A DNA stretch of 64,000 nt from Gemmatimonadaceae bacterium (GTDB taxonomy: Bacteria; Gemmatimonadota; Gemmatimonadetes; Gemmatimonadales; Gemmatimonadaceae). This document shows, one piece after another, positions 9,181 to 17,174 of the stretch. The number at the start of each line of letters is the position of its first letter. Position 1 is the stretch's first letter. A program made the translations under genes and the position numbers. A model generated the notes under the pieces. The model was given only the letters and a program-made list of their open reading frames with translations. It had not been told where the DNA came from and searched no databases. The DNA lies in NCBI GenBank assembly GCA_035633115.1, contig DASQFN010000111.1, positions 1-64,000 of the forward strand, read 5' to 3'.

Positions 9181-11505
9181 ATGGTGCCTCTGACTGAATC
9201 TGAGAAGAGCGAATTCCTCCGACTCCTCAGCACTGGCCAGCCGCTTCCTGAGCAATGGCGGTATCGACTCTTTCCAAGGGACTACCCTACGCAGGAAACC
9301 AGTAAAGAATACCGACTGGTTTACGATGGGAAGCTCAAGCGCGAGGAAGTGTTGGCGCAGACACCTGCAGCTCCGTGGCAATTGGTGCGAGAGTTTTGCG
9401 CTAAGCGACCGCATAATGACGGCTGGCGAAATCTGCTCGTGTGGGGCGACAACCTACTAGCCCTGCGGGAACTACTGTCCGACCAACAGGGACCGAATCA
9501 CTTCGGGACACTTGGGAAAATCAAGCTCATTTACATCGATCCGCCGTTTGCAGCGAGTCGGGACTTCATGAAGGATGAGGAGAAGGCGTATCGCGACAGA
9601 GTATTCGGTGCGCAGTACATCGAGTTTCTCCGCAGGCGCCTCATCCTTCTTCGCGAACTCTTGGCGGCCGATGGTAGCATCTACGTGCACCTCGATTGGA
9701 AAAAGGGGCATTACATCAAGACCGTTTTGGATGAGCTATTCGGCGAGACGAGATTCCAGAACGAAATCGTTTGGTACTACTACAACAAGTTTCAAGGCAA
9801 CGTGGATCGGTTCGCTTCCAATCACGACGTGATCTTCGCGTATAGCAAAGGCCCAGATCCGATCTTCCACAGACAGCGGGAAAAACGCGCCAGAGTTATC
9901 AGCCAAATCAAGCGAGTCTGGGACAAGGACAAGGGCTCAATCGTGAATGCGAAGGGGCCTGACGGGAAGGTCGTTTACCAGGAAGTTGACGCGCGCACCG
10001 TCGATGACGTTTGGCGGATGCCGATGATTCAACCGGCCGACCGGACACAGCGGACGGAATATCCAACGCAAAAACCGGAACAACTTCTTGAGCGCATTAT
10101 CCGCGCATCGTCGAACGAAGACGATATTGTACTCGACTGTTTCGCCGGCAGCGGCACTACGGCGGCCGTGGCGGAAAAGTTGGGCCGGCGTTGGATAGCG
10201 ATGGATTGCGGCAAATTGGCCATTTACACCACGCAGAAGCGTCTGTTTTCGCTCACCACTTCCATCGGAGCGGCAAAGAAAGACGACCGCACCGAAGCTG
10301 AGCGGACAGAGGATTGGAACGAGCACTTGAAAGGCGCGCCGGGCGTGCTGCTGATCACCGAGAAGGCGCGCAAAGGTGAGTGCGAAGTGACTCTGAATTT
10401 ACTCCACGATCTTGCTGGTCTCGCGAAGCAGCACGAGCTCGTAAAGAAGGACGCGACCTTGTCGCTGGTCTGCCCGGTGCACAAGCTGCTGATTCCGGGG
10501 GATCGGTTGGAAGAACCTGAGGATGGCCCCGGTGTCTATTGCATCAAAGTGGAAGGGGTTGAGTTCCGCATCTCGGTCATCACGCCGAAGGACAAGGCCG
10601 AAATGGAGCAACCGGTGCCAGCGAAAGGGTTCGCGCTTTATCGCGCGGGCGTCTATGACATGGCAACGATCAAGGCGTTGCCGTGGGCGGACTACCGGCC
10701 GTTTGTCTTGAAGCTCTTTGGGGTTCGTGCGCACCAGCACGCGCGGTACGGGTTCGAGCTGGACGGTTACATCGGCACGCATTCGGCCCTCGTTTGGAAT
10801 TACCCGGACCACAAGAGGTTCACGCTGGATTACGGCTATGTTGACGACATGCACCGTACGTTACGCGGCAAGCCAGGCGAGTGCTTCTACGTAATCGCCC
10901 CGGTCGTAGCGATGGCTTTCGTAGAGGACGAGGTGATGCGGGACGAGACAACGTATGTCTTTCTCAAAGTGCCGCTGTCAGTTCTCCTCCGGCTTATCGA
11001 GCGCAAGGTGCCAGCCGCTCTCATACAGCCTGCAAAGGAGGAGGACGTAAACGAAGTAATTGACGCGGTGGGATTCGACTTCATCTCGCAGCCGCAGGTA
11101 GTGTGGAAAGCTAAGAAGGAGGCCCGACCGGGTGAGCTGTTCGCAGATTACCTACTAGAGCTATCCGAGTTCCGGGCGCAGACTCTGGCAACGGATCCAG
11201 AGGATTTTCGGAATTTTGAAACGTTCTCAATGGCGATGGTCGACTTGGACTACGACGGTGAGGTGTTCCAGTTAAGCCGAGTGTTTTGGGGGGAAGACGT
11301 TCTCAAGGATGCGGGTGGATTGGAGAAGGCCGAGCGCTTGGAGTTGCGCATCGCGGAGGCGGAATTCGTAGGTAAGCAAATGATGGTGATCCTCTGCGAC
11401 CGTTATGGGAACGAGAAAACTTTGTTGGTGGCAAAGACCGAGTTTGAAGGAAAACCCGCGCGGTCTAATAAGAAGGCCGGTAGAAAGGCGAGGAAAACAA
11501 AATGA
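9181..11505 (+). CDS. mod: type III restriction-modification system DNA methyltransferase (Mod)
   Basis: N6-adenine methyltransferase and specificity subunit of a type III system. The motif order is DPPF (coding 9538-9549) followed by the SAM-binding FAGSGTT (from 10141). This IV-before-I order defines beta-class enzymes such as type III Mod. TQKPEQLLERII before the SAM motif is typical. The C-terminal half (10.3-11.4 kb) probably holds recognition and interaction regions. An upstream ATG at 9094 would add 29 low-complexity residues; I prefer 9181 because MVPLTESEKSEF begins the conserved-looking part. The stop overlaps the start of res (ATGA at 11502-11505), indicating translational coupling. 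Confidence 0.92.
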   Translation: MVPLTESEKSEFLRLLSTGQPLPEQWRYRLFPRDYPTQETSKEYRLVYDGKLKREEVLAQTPAAPWQLVREFCAKRPHNDGWRNLLVWGDNLLALRELLSDQQGPNHFGTLGKIKLIYIDPPFAASRDFMKDEEKAYRDRVFGAQYIEFLRRRLILLRELLAADGSIYVHLDWKKGHYIKTVLDELFGETRFQNEIVWYYYNKFQGNVDRFASNHDVIFAYSKGPDPIFHRQREKRARVISQIKRVWDKDKGSIVNAKGPDGKVVYQEVDARTVDDVWRMPMIQPADRTQRTEYPTQKPEQLLERIIRASSNEDDIVLDCFAGSGTTAAVAEKLGRRWIAMDCGKLAIYTTQKRLFSLTTSIGAAKKDDRTEAERTEDWNEHLKGAPGVLLITEKARKGECEVTLNLLHDLAGLAKQHELVKKDATLSLVCPVHKLLIPGDRLEEPEDGPGVYCIKVEGVEFRISVITPKDKAEMEQPVPAKGFALYRAGVYDMATIKALPWADYRPFVLKLFGVRAHQHARYGFELDGYIGTHSALVWNYPDHKRFTLDYGYVDDMHRTLRGKPGECFYVIAPVVAMAFVEDEVMRDETTYVFLKVPLSVLLRLIERKVPAALIQPAKEEDVNEVIDAVGFDFISQPQVVWKAKKEARPGELFADYLLELSEFRAQTLATDPEDFRNFETFSMAMVDLDYDGEVFQLSRVFWGEDVLKDAGGLEKAERLELRIAEAEFVGKQMMVILCDRYGNEKTLLVAKTEFEGKPARSNKKAGRKARKTK

Positions 11506-14096
11506 GCCTCCAACTACGCATCGCCGAACAGGTGCTGAAAGTCGATGACGCGCGAGAGGCTACTGAGGCAGTCGTTCACAAATACGACGCGTTCCTTAAC
11601 CTGCTCTGTCCGGACCACTATTCCTTCCAACGTGATGCCGTGCGAGAGTCGCTTCGATTTCTCGTTTCAGACAAGTATCCGGACCTCGAGCGACTTGCAC
11701 GAGAAAACTGGAACGCCTACGAAGCCATTCAGCAGCGACACGAGCGCATCGACGCCTACTTCGCAAAGATGCCGCTGCGAGATAGGAAATCGGCTTCGAT
11801 AGATCTGGCCACGGGCACAGGCAAGAGCTTCGTGATGTACGCGCTGGCAGCGATTGCGCTGGCCGAACGCGTAGCAGAACGAGTGTTGGTGCTCTGCCCG
11901 TCGTTGACTATCGAGGAGGCACTACTCGAGAAGTTCGTCGCATTAGCCGGCAATAGTGAGCTGGCTGGGATTATGAATGAATTGGGCGCCGCAGTCACGA
12001 TTCCCGCAATCAAACGCGGCAACGAGACCATTCTATCGGGTGACATCTGTGTTGAGAACATTCACGCGGTGTACGAAAACACTGGCTCGTCCATCCGTGA
12101 CAGCTTTCGGGGCCACGGTGGTCGAACGCTAGTGCTGAACGACGAGGCGCATCACTTATTCAGTCCTCCGGACCGCGCGCTAACGGAGTGGATGAAATTC
12201 CTCCAACACACGGATTTCGGCTTTCGGCTGATCGTAAACGTCACTGGGACACCGTATGTGGCCAACGACTACTTTCCGGACGTGGTGTTTCGTTATGGGC
12301 TCAAGCAGGCGGTCGCCGACAAAGTAGTCAAGAAACCGAACTACAAATTGAAAGACACCCATACAGCGCATGATTGGGAGAAGACTTACGCGATCCACCG
12401 CCAGAATAAGGAGGTCTACGGTGCGGAAGTGAAGCCAATATCCATCGTCGTAACCCAAGAAATCGCGCGTTGTGTGGAGGTGTGGCGCGAACTTGTGGAC
12501 TTTCTTTGTTCCAAAGAGAGGCTTGACCACGAAGCGGCACAGAGGAAGGCAATTTGGGTGACTTCAGGAGTACCGTCGAGCGGCCCGGCCAAAGCAAGAG
12601 TAGAATCAGCCTATTCCCCACGAGAGGATAAGGATTCACCAGAAAAGCGTCGAAAGGAGAACTTGGCATCGCTGAAGCATGTGGACGATGCCAGTAGCTC
12701 CGTGGAGTGGATCGTCTCGGTAAGCATGCTAACGGAAGGCTGGGACGTGAAAAATGTTTTCCAGGTGGTGCCACACGAGTCACGAGCATTTTCGTCGAAA
12801 TTGCTCATCGCGCAGGTGCTCGGCCGCGGGCTTCGAGTGCCGCCTGGGTTATCCGAACAGCCGCTGCTGACAATCAACAATCATGAAGCATGGTCGGAGG
12901 AAGTCGGCAACATGCTCAAGGAAGTGTTGGAGGTCGAGAACACGCTGTCATGGGGTTACGACCCTCGTCGGAGCAAGTTTGTCTTCCCATTGCACAATCT
13001 GAATTACGAACCGGAGCAGCGTGGCGTGGAAGTGAAGCGCGAGAAGGCACGCGCGCCAGAGGTGAACTTTCTCCCTCAAGAACGGAAAACAACGGAGTAC
13101 TCGACGTTCTCGGAGACCGGGACGCTGGCAGTAGAGATACAACATCATGATCTCTACGAGATTGAGGACGCAGCGAGCCTCGTCCGCCTCTTCCTCCGGG
13201 AGAAGGACGAGGCGCTTGCACTAGCATGGCCAAAGAAGCGGCTGAAGGACCTTATTGTATCGCAGCTCAAGGCCGCTGGCCAGCATGAGGACTTCCTTAG
13301 CAAAGAGAATCTATTGCTGCTTCAACAGGGCTTTGGGCCGATGCTCCGCGAACTCGACAAGCAACATCCGCGTGTGAGCCAAACAGCAAAGAAGATCATT
13401 AAAGTCGATCTGACAACGGTGGCGAGGCAGTCGTTCTCCGAAAGCACGCTAACGGACCACGGCTCGATATGGACCGTGAGGGAAGAACCTCCTCCCTACG
13501 GCGGCCACGAACTGCACCTATGGGAGCAATATCAGCGGCTCCGTAAACAGTTCTCCGAATATGGCGATGAGGCGTCTGATCAGGCCAAGGCCATTGGTTC
13601 CAGGATTCAAGAAGTTGAGGGCGCGCGGTTCAAGCTACCGTGGAATGTGCATTTCGTCACGCACGAGCCAGAGCGAAGGTTTTCTGATCTGCTATTCGAG
13701 AACGCCAGCCTGTTTGACTCGTTCGCGAAGATGCCTAACACAGGGGGCTATGCGTTTCCGTATTCATACAAACCTGCCAAATCAGCCAAGACCCATGTGG
13801 CAAACGAGAGCTTCAACCCAGACTTTTTCATCAAAATGAAGACTGAACGCGATATCCTTGTTGTCGAGATTAAGGCGGAAGGAGACGACTCCAATCGAAA
13901 TCGAGCCAAGTGCCGAGACGGCCTAAGGCACTTCGAGACTCTGAATGACCGGCTGACGAGATCGAGCGAGCCGTGGCGCTACCACTTCTACTTCCTTTCA
14001 CCGGACGACTACACCAGCTTCTTCGAGCGCGTCCGGAACGGGAACTACGCCGGCTGGCGGTCTGGATTAATGCAAGAGTTGAACGCCTCAGCGTAG
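11502..14096 (+). CDS. res: type III restriction endonuclease subunit (Res), helicase-nuclease
   Basis: 864 residues. An SF2 translocase at the N-terminus has ATGTGKS (residues 103-109), DEAH (214-217), VNVTGTPY, and motif VI-like QVLGRGLRVPPG. A C-terminal PD-(D/E)XK nuclease shows SFNPDFFIKM followed by ILVVEIKAEGD (E789, K791). With Mod it forms a complex that uses ATP to find pairs of unmodified, oppositely oriented sites and then cuts nearby. All key motifs are present and the length is close to that of other Res proteins, so the system looks functional. The start overlaps the mod stop by four bases. Confidence 0.93.
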   Translation: MSLQLRIAEQVLKVDDAREATEAVVHKYDAFLNLLCPDHYSFQRDAVRESLRFLVSDKYPDLERLARENWNAYEAIQQRHERIDAYFAKMPLRDRKSASIDLATGTGKSFVMYALAAIALAERVAERVLVLCPSLTIEEALLEKFVALAGNSELAGIMNELGAAVTIPAIKRGNETILSGDICVENIHAVYENTGSSIRDSFRGHGGRTLVLNDEAHHLFSPPDRALTEWMKFLQHTDFGFRLIVNVTGTPYVANDYFPDVVFRYGLKQAVADKVVKKPNYKLKDTHTAHDWEKTYAIHRQNKEVYGAEVKPISIVVTQEIARCVEVWRELVDFLCSKERLDHEAAQRKAIWVTSGVPSSGPAKARVESAYSPREDKDSPEKRRKENLASLKHVDDASSSVEWIVSVSMLTEGWDVKNVFQVVPHESRAFSSKLLIAQVLGRGLRVPPGLSEQPLLTINNHEAWSEEVGNMLKEVLEVENTLSWGYDPRRSKFVFPLHNLNYEPEQRGVEVKREKARAPEVNFLPQERKTTEYSTFSETGTLAVEIQHHDLYEIEDAASLVRLFLREKDEALALAWPKKRLKDLIVSQLKAAGQHEDFLSKENLLLLQQGFGPMLRELDKQHPRVSQTAKKIIKVDLTTVARQSFSESTLTDHGSIWTVREEPPPYGGHELHLWEQYQRLRKQFSEYGDEASDQAKAIGSRIQEVEGARFKLPWNVHFVTHEPERRFSDLLFENASLFDSFAKMPNTGGYAFPYSYKPAKSAKTHVANESFNPDFFIKMKTERDILVVEIKAEGDDSNRNRAKCRDGLRHFETLNDRLTRSSEPWRYHFYFLSPDDYTSFFERVRNGNYAGWRSGLMQELNASA

Positions 14097-14159
14097 TAGC
14101 GTCGGTCACTACAGCGAAATAGGTAACACAACTGACAAGGACGCTTCGGCGTGGCTACG

Positions 14160-16067
14160 CTACTCGAAAAGACGTCTCCAATGCTCGAAGATAAGTACCA
14201 TACTCAGCGTATCGAGCCGACAGTACTGCCTGAGCAGCGACGCCCACTGCTCTCGCACAAAGGGATCGTTCTTGTCCGCACCATACATCATCTCTTGATA
14301 CGCCATCATCGCGCCGGTCCCCTCGTGCACGTCCTCCATAGTTCCGTTGATCTCGACAGGAGGTAGCGCCGCGTAGGGGTCGCGTGAAGCATCCGCTCGC
14401 AGTCCGGTCCACGTCTCGAACTGCTGGTGCATCGTCGCGTCCGTCTGCCAGATCGCGTCGAGCACCACTTTGATCGATGTTCGCCCTTTCATTCCCGGAT
14501 GGTAGTAGTCGCGCCGAGCCCATTCGTGGAGGTCGACAATCCGCCGACCGAACACGTCGGTCATCCAATCCACCAACTCTGGAACATTTCGTCCGAATGT
14601 TTTGAGATCCGCAACGATCTGCTTGAGTGTTGTCGCTTCGAAGTGCGACCAAGTGAGCACTGAGCCCTCGTCGCCGATAGCGGCCCGGAGCGACTCAGCG
14701 AATGACTGATTCGGCCAGACGTCGACGTTGTTCAACCACTCTGCGTGCATGGGCGTGTCACCCGGTGCCGGCACAGTGTGACTGCTCCATTGGAACGTCA
14801 CCAGACCGTACGGCCGCATGCCCGCATGATACGGCAGCGCGAGCCGCGAGGTCTCGAAATCGATGAAGTGCAGACGGCCGCTCATCGCCTGGAGCTTCTT
14901 GGTCAGTTCAGGCGCACCGTACACGGTATTCGCGCGCGTGTATTCGATCTGTCGCCGCTGGCGTTTGGCGTTCTCCCCGATTTCTCCGTTCGCTTTCACC
15001 AGCGCGTCTTGCGGAATGTCGAATAGCGAGGTCGTGCCGGCCTTGAACATCGTGTCGACGAGTGACTCCCGGTTTTGCGTCTTCACGGTGCCCACGGAAA
15101 ATAACTCGAGCATGTGCGGGCGCGGTTCGGCGAGCGCGCCCCAGCAGTCGGCAAACCCGTTCGGCGCGCCGGGATCGTCGTGACGAAACTCACACTTCAC
15201 ACATTTTGACCCCCGCTCGAGACCAGCGGTGAACGACGGAAGGGAATCGTCCAATAACGCTTCGAGTTCCGTGGCGGCTCTCTCGACTTCATCACGCAAC
15301 AACCCTACCTCGGCGGTCACATCGATCTCCGTAACAAGGTCGAGGTCGACGTACTGCTCGCGCGTTCCGGTGTAGCTCGCAGTGTGCAGGCGTGTGACGC
15401 CGTCGCGCCCAGTGCGGCGCACGAGCTCGAAAAGTTTCGGAATGTCATCGACGACTGCACGTTTCGTCTCGTCCAACAACACAAGGAACGGGCGGATCGT
15501 CACCCCGGGCAGCATTCGCTCGAGGATCAGCGTTTGGTAAGTGACATCCTCGATATACTCGCGCCAATCAGCGAGCACGCCAAAAGGGCGTCTGCGGGAA
15601 CAAAAGACGCCAAGCTTTCCCTCGCGGAGCTCCTCAGCGTGTCGTGCCCCATCGAACAGGCTCGACTTGACCTCGATGAGCCGCACGACGTTCCCCTTCT
15701 TGTCGAGGATGTCGGCGCGCGCGTGACGCCGTCCCGCAACCAGCGTCGCCTCGAACAACGTCACCTCATCGCGCGCCAGTAACTGCGTAGTCCGCGCGAG
15801 ATCGTCCGCAAGGTTGCCCCCGTAGTCGAGCTGGATCGCGTTTTGGTACTTCGCCTTCGCCAAGGCTTCAACCATATAGCCACCCTGAGCGAGGAGCGAG
15901 AGATACGGATTGCTCTCTCGACTGTCCGGATATCCATTCTCACGGAAGAACAGCTTCGCGCGGCAACTACGCGCCAGCTTGAAGTCGGATTTCGAGAGAG
16001 TACGAGAAGGCCGTTTGCCCGATTCATAGATCGCGGCCGCTCGTGATACGGAAGTCTCCATTGCCAT
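14160..16067 (-). CDS. DUF2779 protein: RecB-like nuclease plus DEDD exonuclease-like domain
   Basis: 635 residues. The N-terminal half has HARADILDKKGNVVRLIEVKSS, the D...E-x-K core of a RecB-family PD-(D/E)XK nuclease. Cysteines at CVKC and later suggest a metal or Fe-S site. The second half opens with LHFIDFET, the first acidic motif of DEDD 3'-5' exonucleases, and has later aspartates (VDLHEWARRDYY and CRLDTLSM). This matches the DUF2779 (PF11074) architecture. Its domain order resembles the N-terminal half of the TM0106-type protein at the left edge, without the helicase. The start is ATG 16067, or ATG 16061, which is better spaced from AGGAAGAGG. It probably acts on DNA; the exact role is unknown. 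Confidence 0.82.
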   Translation of the reverse strand: MAMETSVSRAAAIYESGKRPSRTLSKSDFKLARSCRAKLFFRENGYPDSRESNPYLSLLAQGGYMVEALAKAKYQNAIQLDYGGNLADDLARTTQLLARDEVTLFEATLVAGRRHARADILDKKGNVVRLIEVKSSLFDGARHAEELREGKLGVFCSRRRPFGVLADWREYIEDVTYQTLILERMLPGVTIRPFLVLLDETKRAVVDDIPKLFELVRRTGRDGVTRLHTASYTGTREQYVDLDLVTEIDVTAEVGLLRDEVERAATELEALLDDSLPSFTAGLERGSKCVKCEFRHDDPGAPNGFADCWGALAEPRPHMLELFSVGTVKTQNRESLVDTMFKAGTTSLFDIPQDALVKANGEIGENAKRQRRQIEYTRANTVYGAPELTKKLQAMSGRLHFIDFETSRLALPYHAGMRPYGLVTFQWSSHTVPAPGDTPMHAEWLNNVDVWPNQSFAESLRAAIGDEGSVLTWSHFEATTLKQIVADLKTFGRNVPELVDWMTDVFGRRIVDLHEWARRDYYHPGMKGRTSIKVVLDAIWQTDATMHQQFETWTGLRADASRDPYAALPPVEINGTMEDVHEGTGAMMAYQEMMYGADKNDPFVREQWASLLRQYCRLDTLSMVLIFEHWRRLFE

Positions 16068-16200
16068 GCCTCTTCCTAACTAGCGGTTCGTCCCGTTTGT
16101 CGATGCATAACTAGCGGGACGGTCTTGCAGCGCTGGGAAAGGGCCATGCCTTCCTCAATCACCTAGTTCTTGACGCGATGCGGAGCAGAATATCGTTTCG

Positions 16201-16407
16201 CTACTCCTTAAGCATCTGACGCGCCCGTTCGATGCGCTCTCTCAGCCCATCCTTGAATTGCCGGTCCTTCTTTCTTGTCGCGATATGGGCTGCGATGGCA
16301 GAACGGATGACTTCGGCAATAGGTTGCTCATCGATCCGGGCAACGGTCTCGAGTTGTTCCGCTTGTTCGGCCGAAAGTCTAATCGTGAGTGCTTTTGCAG
16401 GTTTCAT
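16201..16407 (-). CDS. ribbon-helix-helix (CopG/Arc-type) regulator
   Basis: 68 residues from ATG 16407. KALTIRLSAEQAEQLETVA followed by PIAEVIRSAIAAHIA is a standard ribbon-helix-helix fold: one DNA-contacting beta strand and two helices. The tail (KKDRQFKDGLRERIERARQMLKE) is a charged helix as in antitoxin or regulator proteins. No toxin gene follows on the same strand; the next gene is DUF2779. It is transcribed divergently from the ubiquitin-like operon, with repeated ATGGTATC sites between them, so it most likely regulates that operon and itself. A longer start at 16443 exists but would place coding sequence inside the promoters. Confidence 0.75.
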   Translation of the reverse strand: MKPAKALTIRLSAEQAEQLETVARIDEQPIAEVIRSAIAAHIATRKKDRQFKDGLRERIERARQMLKE

Positions 16408-16413
16408 AATACA

Positions 16414-16472
16414 ATAATGGTATCTTGACTGCATGGCTGTCAAGTGTTATGGTATCATGGTATCATGATACC
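16414..16472. promoter_or_regulatory. divergent promoters with three ATGGTATC sites and a 14-bp palindrome
   Basis: Forward promoter: TTGACT (16425-16430), 17 bp, TATGGT (16448-16453). Reverse promoter: TTGACA (16443-16438), 18 bp, CATTAT (16419-16414). Direct copies of ATGGTATC lie at 16417, 16449 and 16457. The last copy forms the perfect palindrome GGTATCATGATACC (16459-16472). The sites cover both -10 boxes, as expected for repression of both genes by the ribbon-helix-helix protein. The reverse -10 is about 7 bp from the regulator's ATG, so its mRNA may be leaderless. Confidence 0.65.
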
Positions 16473-16504
16473 CCGCCTAAATGCTCTTACACATGAGGAA
16501 AGAC

Positions 16505-16774
16505 ATGCCTGATACGACACCACCCAAGCCGCCGGGCCCGCACAAGTTCAACATCCAGATTGACAGGGCTCACTTCACCGTAACGAAATCGACAATGACC
16601 GGAGTTGAGCTCCGTGCGGTTCCCGAGCCTCCCATCGGCCCGGAGCGCGATTTGTTCGAGGTCGTACCAGGTGATGCTGATCGCAAGATAGAGAATGTGG
16701 ACATCGTCGAAATCACCAATGGCAAGAGGTTCTTCACGGCTCCGGGCCACATTAACCCAGGCCGAGTTGTGTAA
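16505..16774 (+). CDS. ubiquitin-like protein, Multi_ubiq type
   Basis: 89 residues from ATG 16505, which has AGGAAAG just upstream; ATGs at 16481 and 16493 would add 8 or 4 residues. KFNIQIDRAHFTVTKSTMTG followed by GVELRAVPEP, DLFEVVPGDADRKI and FFTAPGHINPG fits the beta-grasp Multi_ubiq domain (PF14452). It is the presumed tag that is adenylated by the E1 and conjugated to a target. The protein contains a single ubiquitin-like domain, a Pro-rich N-terminal tail, and ends in NPGRVV rather than Gly-Gly. It is the first gene of a tight five-gene operon, and an AGGAGGG site for the next gene starts right after its stop. Confidence 0.82.
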   Translation: MPDTTPPKPPGPHKFNIQIDRAHFTVTKSTMTGVELRAVPEPPIGPERDLFEVVPGDADRKIENVDIVEITNGKRFFTAPGHINPGRVV

Positions 16775-16790
16775 CAGGAGGGTGTCGAAG

Positions 16791-17174
16791 ATGACTCTAC
16801 CAGATTCAGATGCTGCGTACCTGTCCACGAGACAGGTGCCCCACAAAGTATCGAACGATGCCGGAATGATCTGTGTTGTTTTGCCGAGTTGGCCGTTGCC
16901 TCCTGGGTACAATCAAGAGATCGCTGATCTTCTCGTAAGGTTACAAGCTGGGTATCCCGACGTTCCCCCTGACATGTGGTGGTTTGATCCGCCCGTCCGG
17001 CTCGCAAACGGTGGGACAATTCCCGCAACTGATGTAACTGAGCAGTATTTCGGACGATCCTGGCAGCGTTGGTCAAGGCATCTTCAGCCCGGTCAGTGGA
17101 AATCTGGAATCGACGGTCTGGAGAGTTTCCTGGCCCTGATTCGACGCGAGCTCGAACGAACTGCCAGCTCGTGA
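16791..17174 (+). CDS. E2-like protein (Prok-E2_E type)
   Basis: 127 residues. ATG 16791 is preceded by a strong AGGAGGG (16776-16782). PPGYNQEIADLLVRLQAGYP, then DVPPDMWWFDPP and SWQRWSRH, fits the Prok-E2_E branch (PF14462) of the UBC fold. In eukaryotic E2s a Cys follows the YP..PP strand by about 20-30 residues. Here the only Cys is C28, before that strand, and the expected region (residues 70-97) has none. It may be a non-catalytic E2, use another residue (several Ser, Thr and His are present), or serve as a scaffold. The stop overlaps the next start (GTGA). Confidence 0.78.
   Translation: MTLPDSDAAYLSTRQVPHKVSNDAGMICVVLPSWPLPPGYNQEIADLLVRLQAGYPDVPPDMWWFDPPVRLANGGTIPATDVTEQYFGRSWQRWSRHLQPGQWKSGIDGLESFLALIRRELERTASS

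Noticed and set aside
17069-17170. upstream extension of the JAMM-E1 gene
   Set aside because: Lies inside the E2 gene in another frame and has no RBS; the GTG overlapping the E2 stop is a better start.
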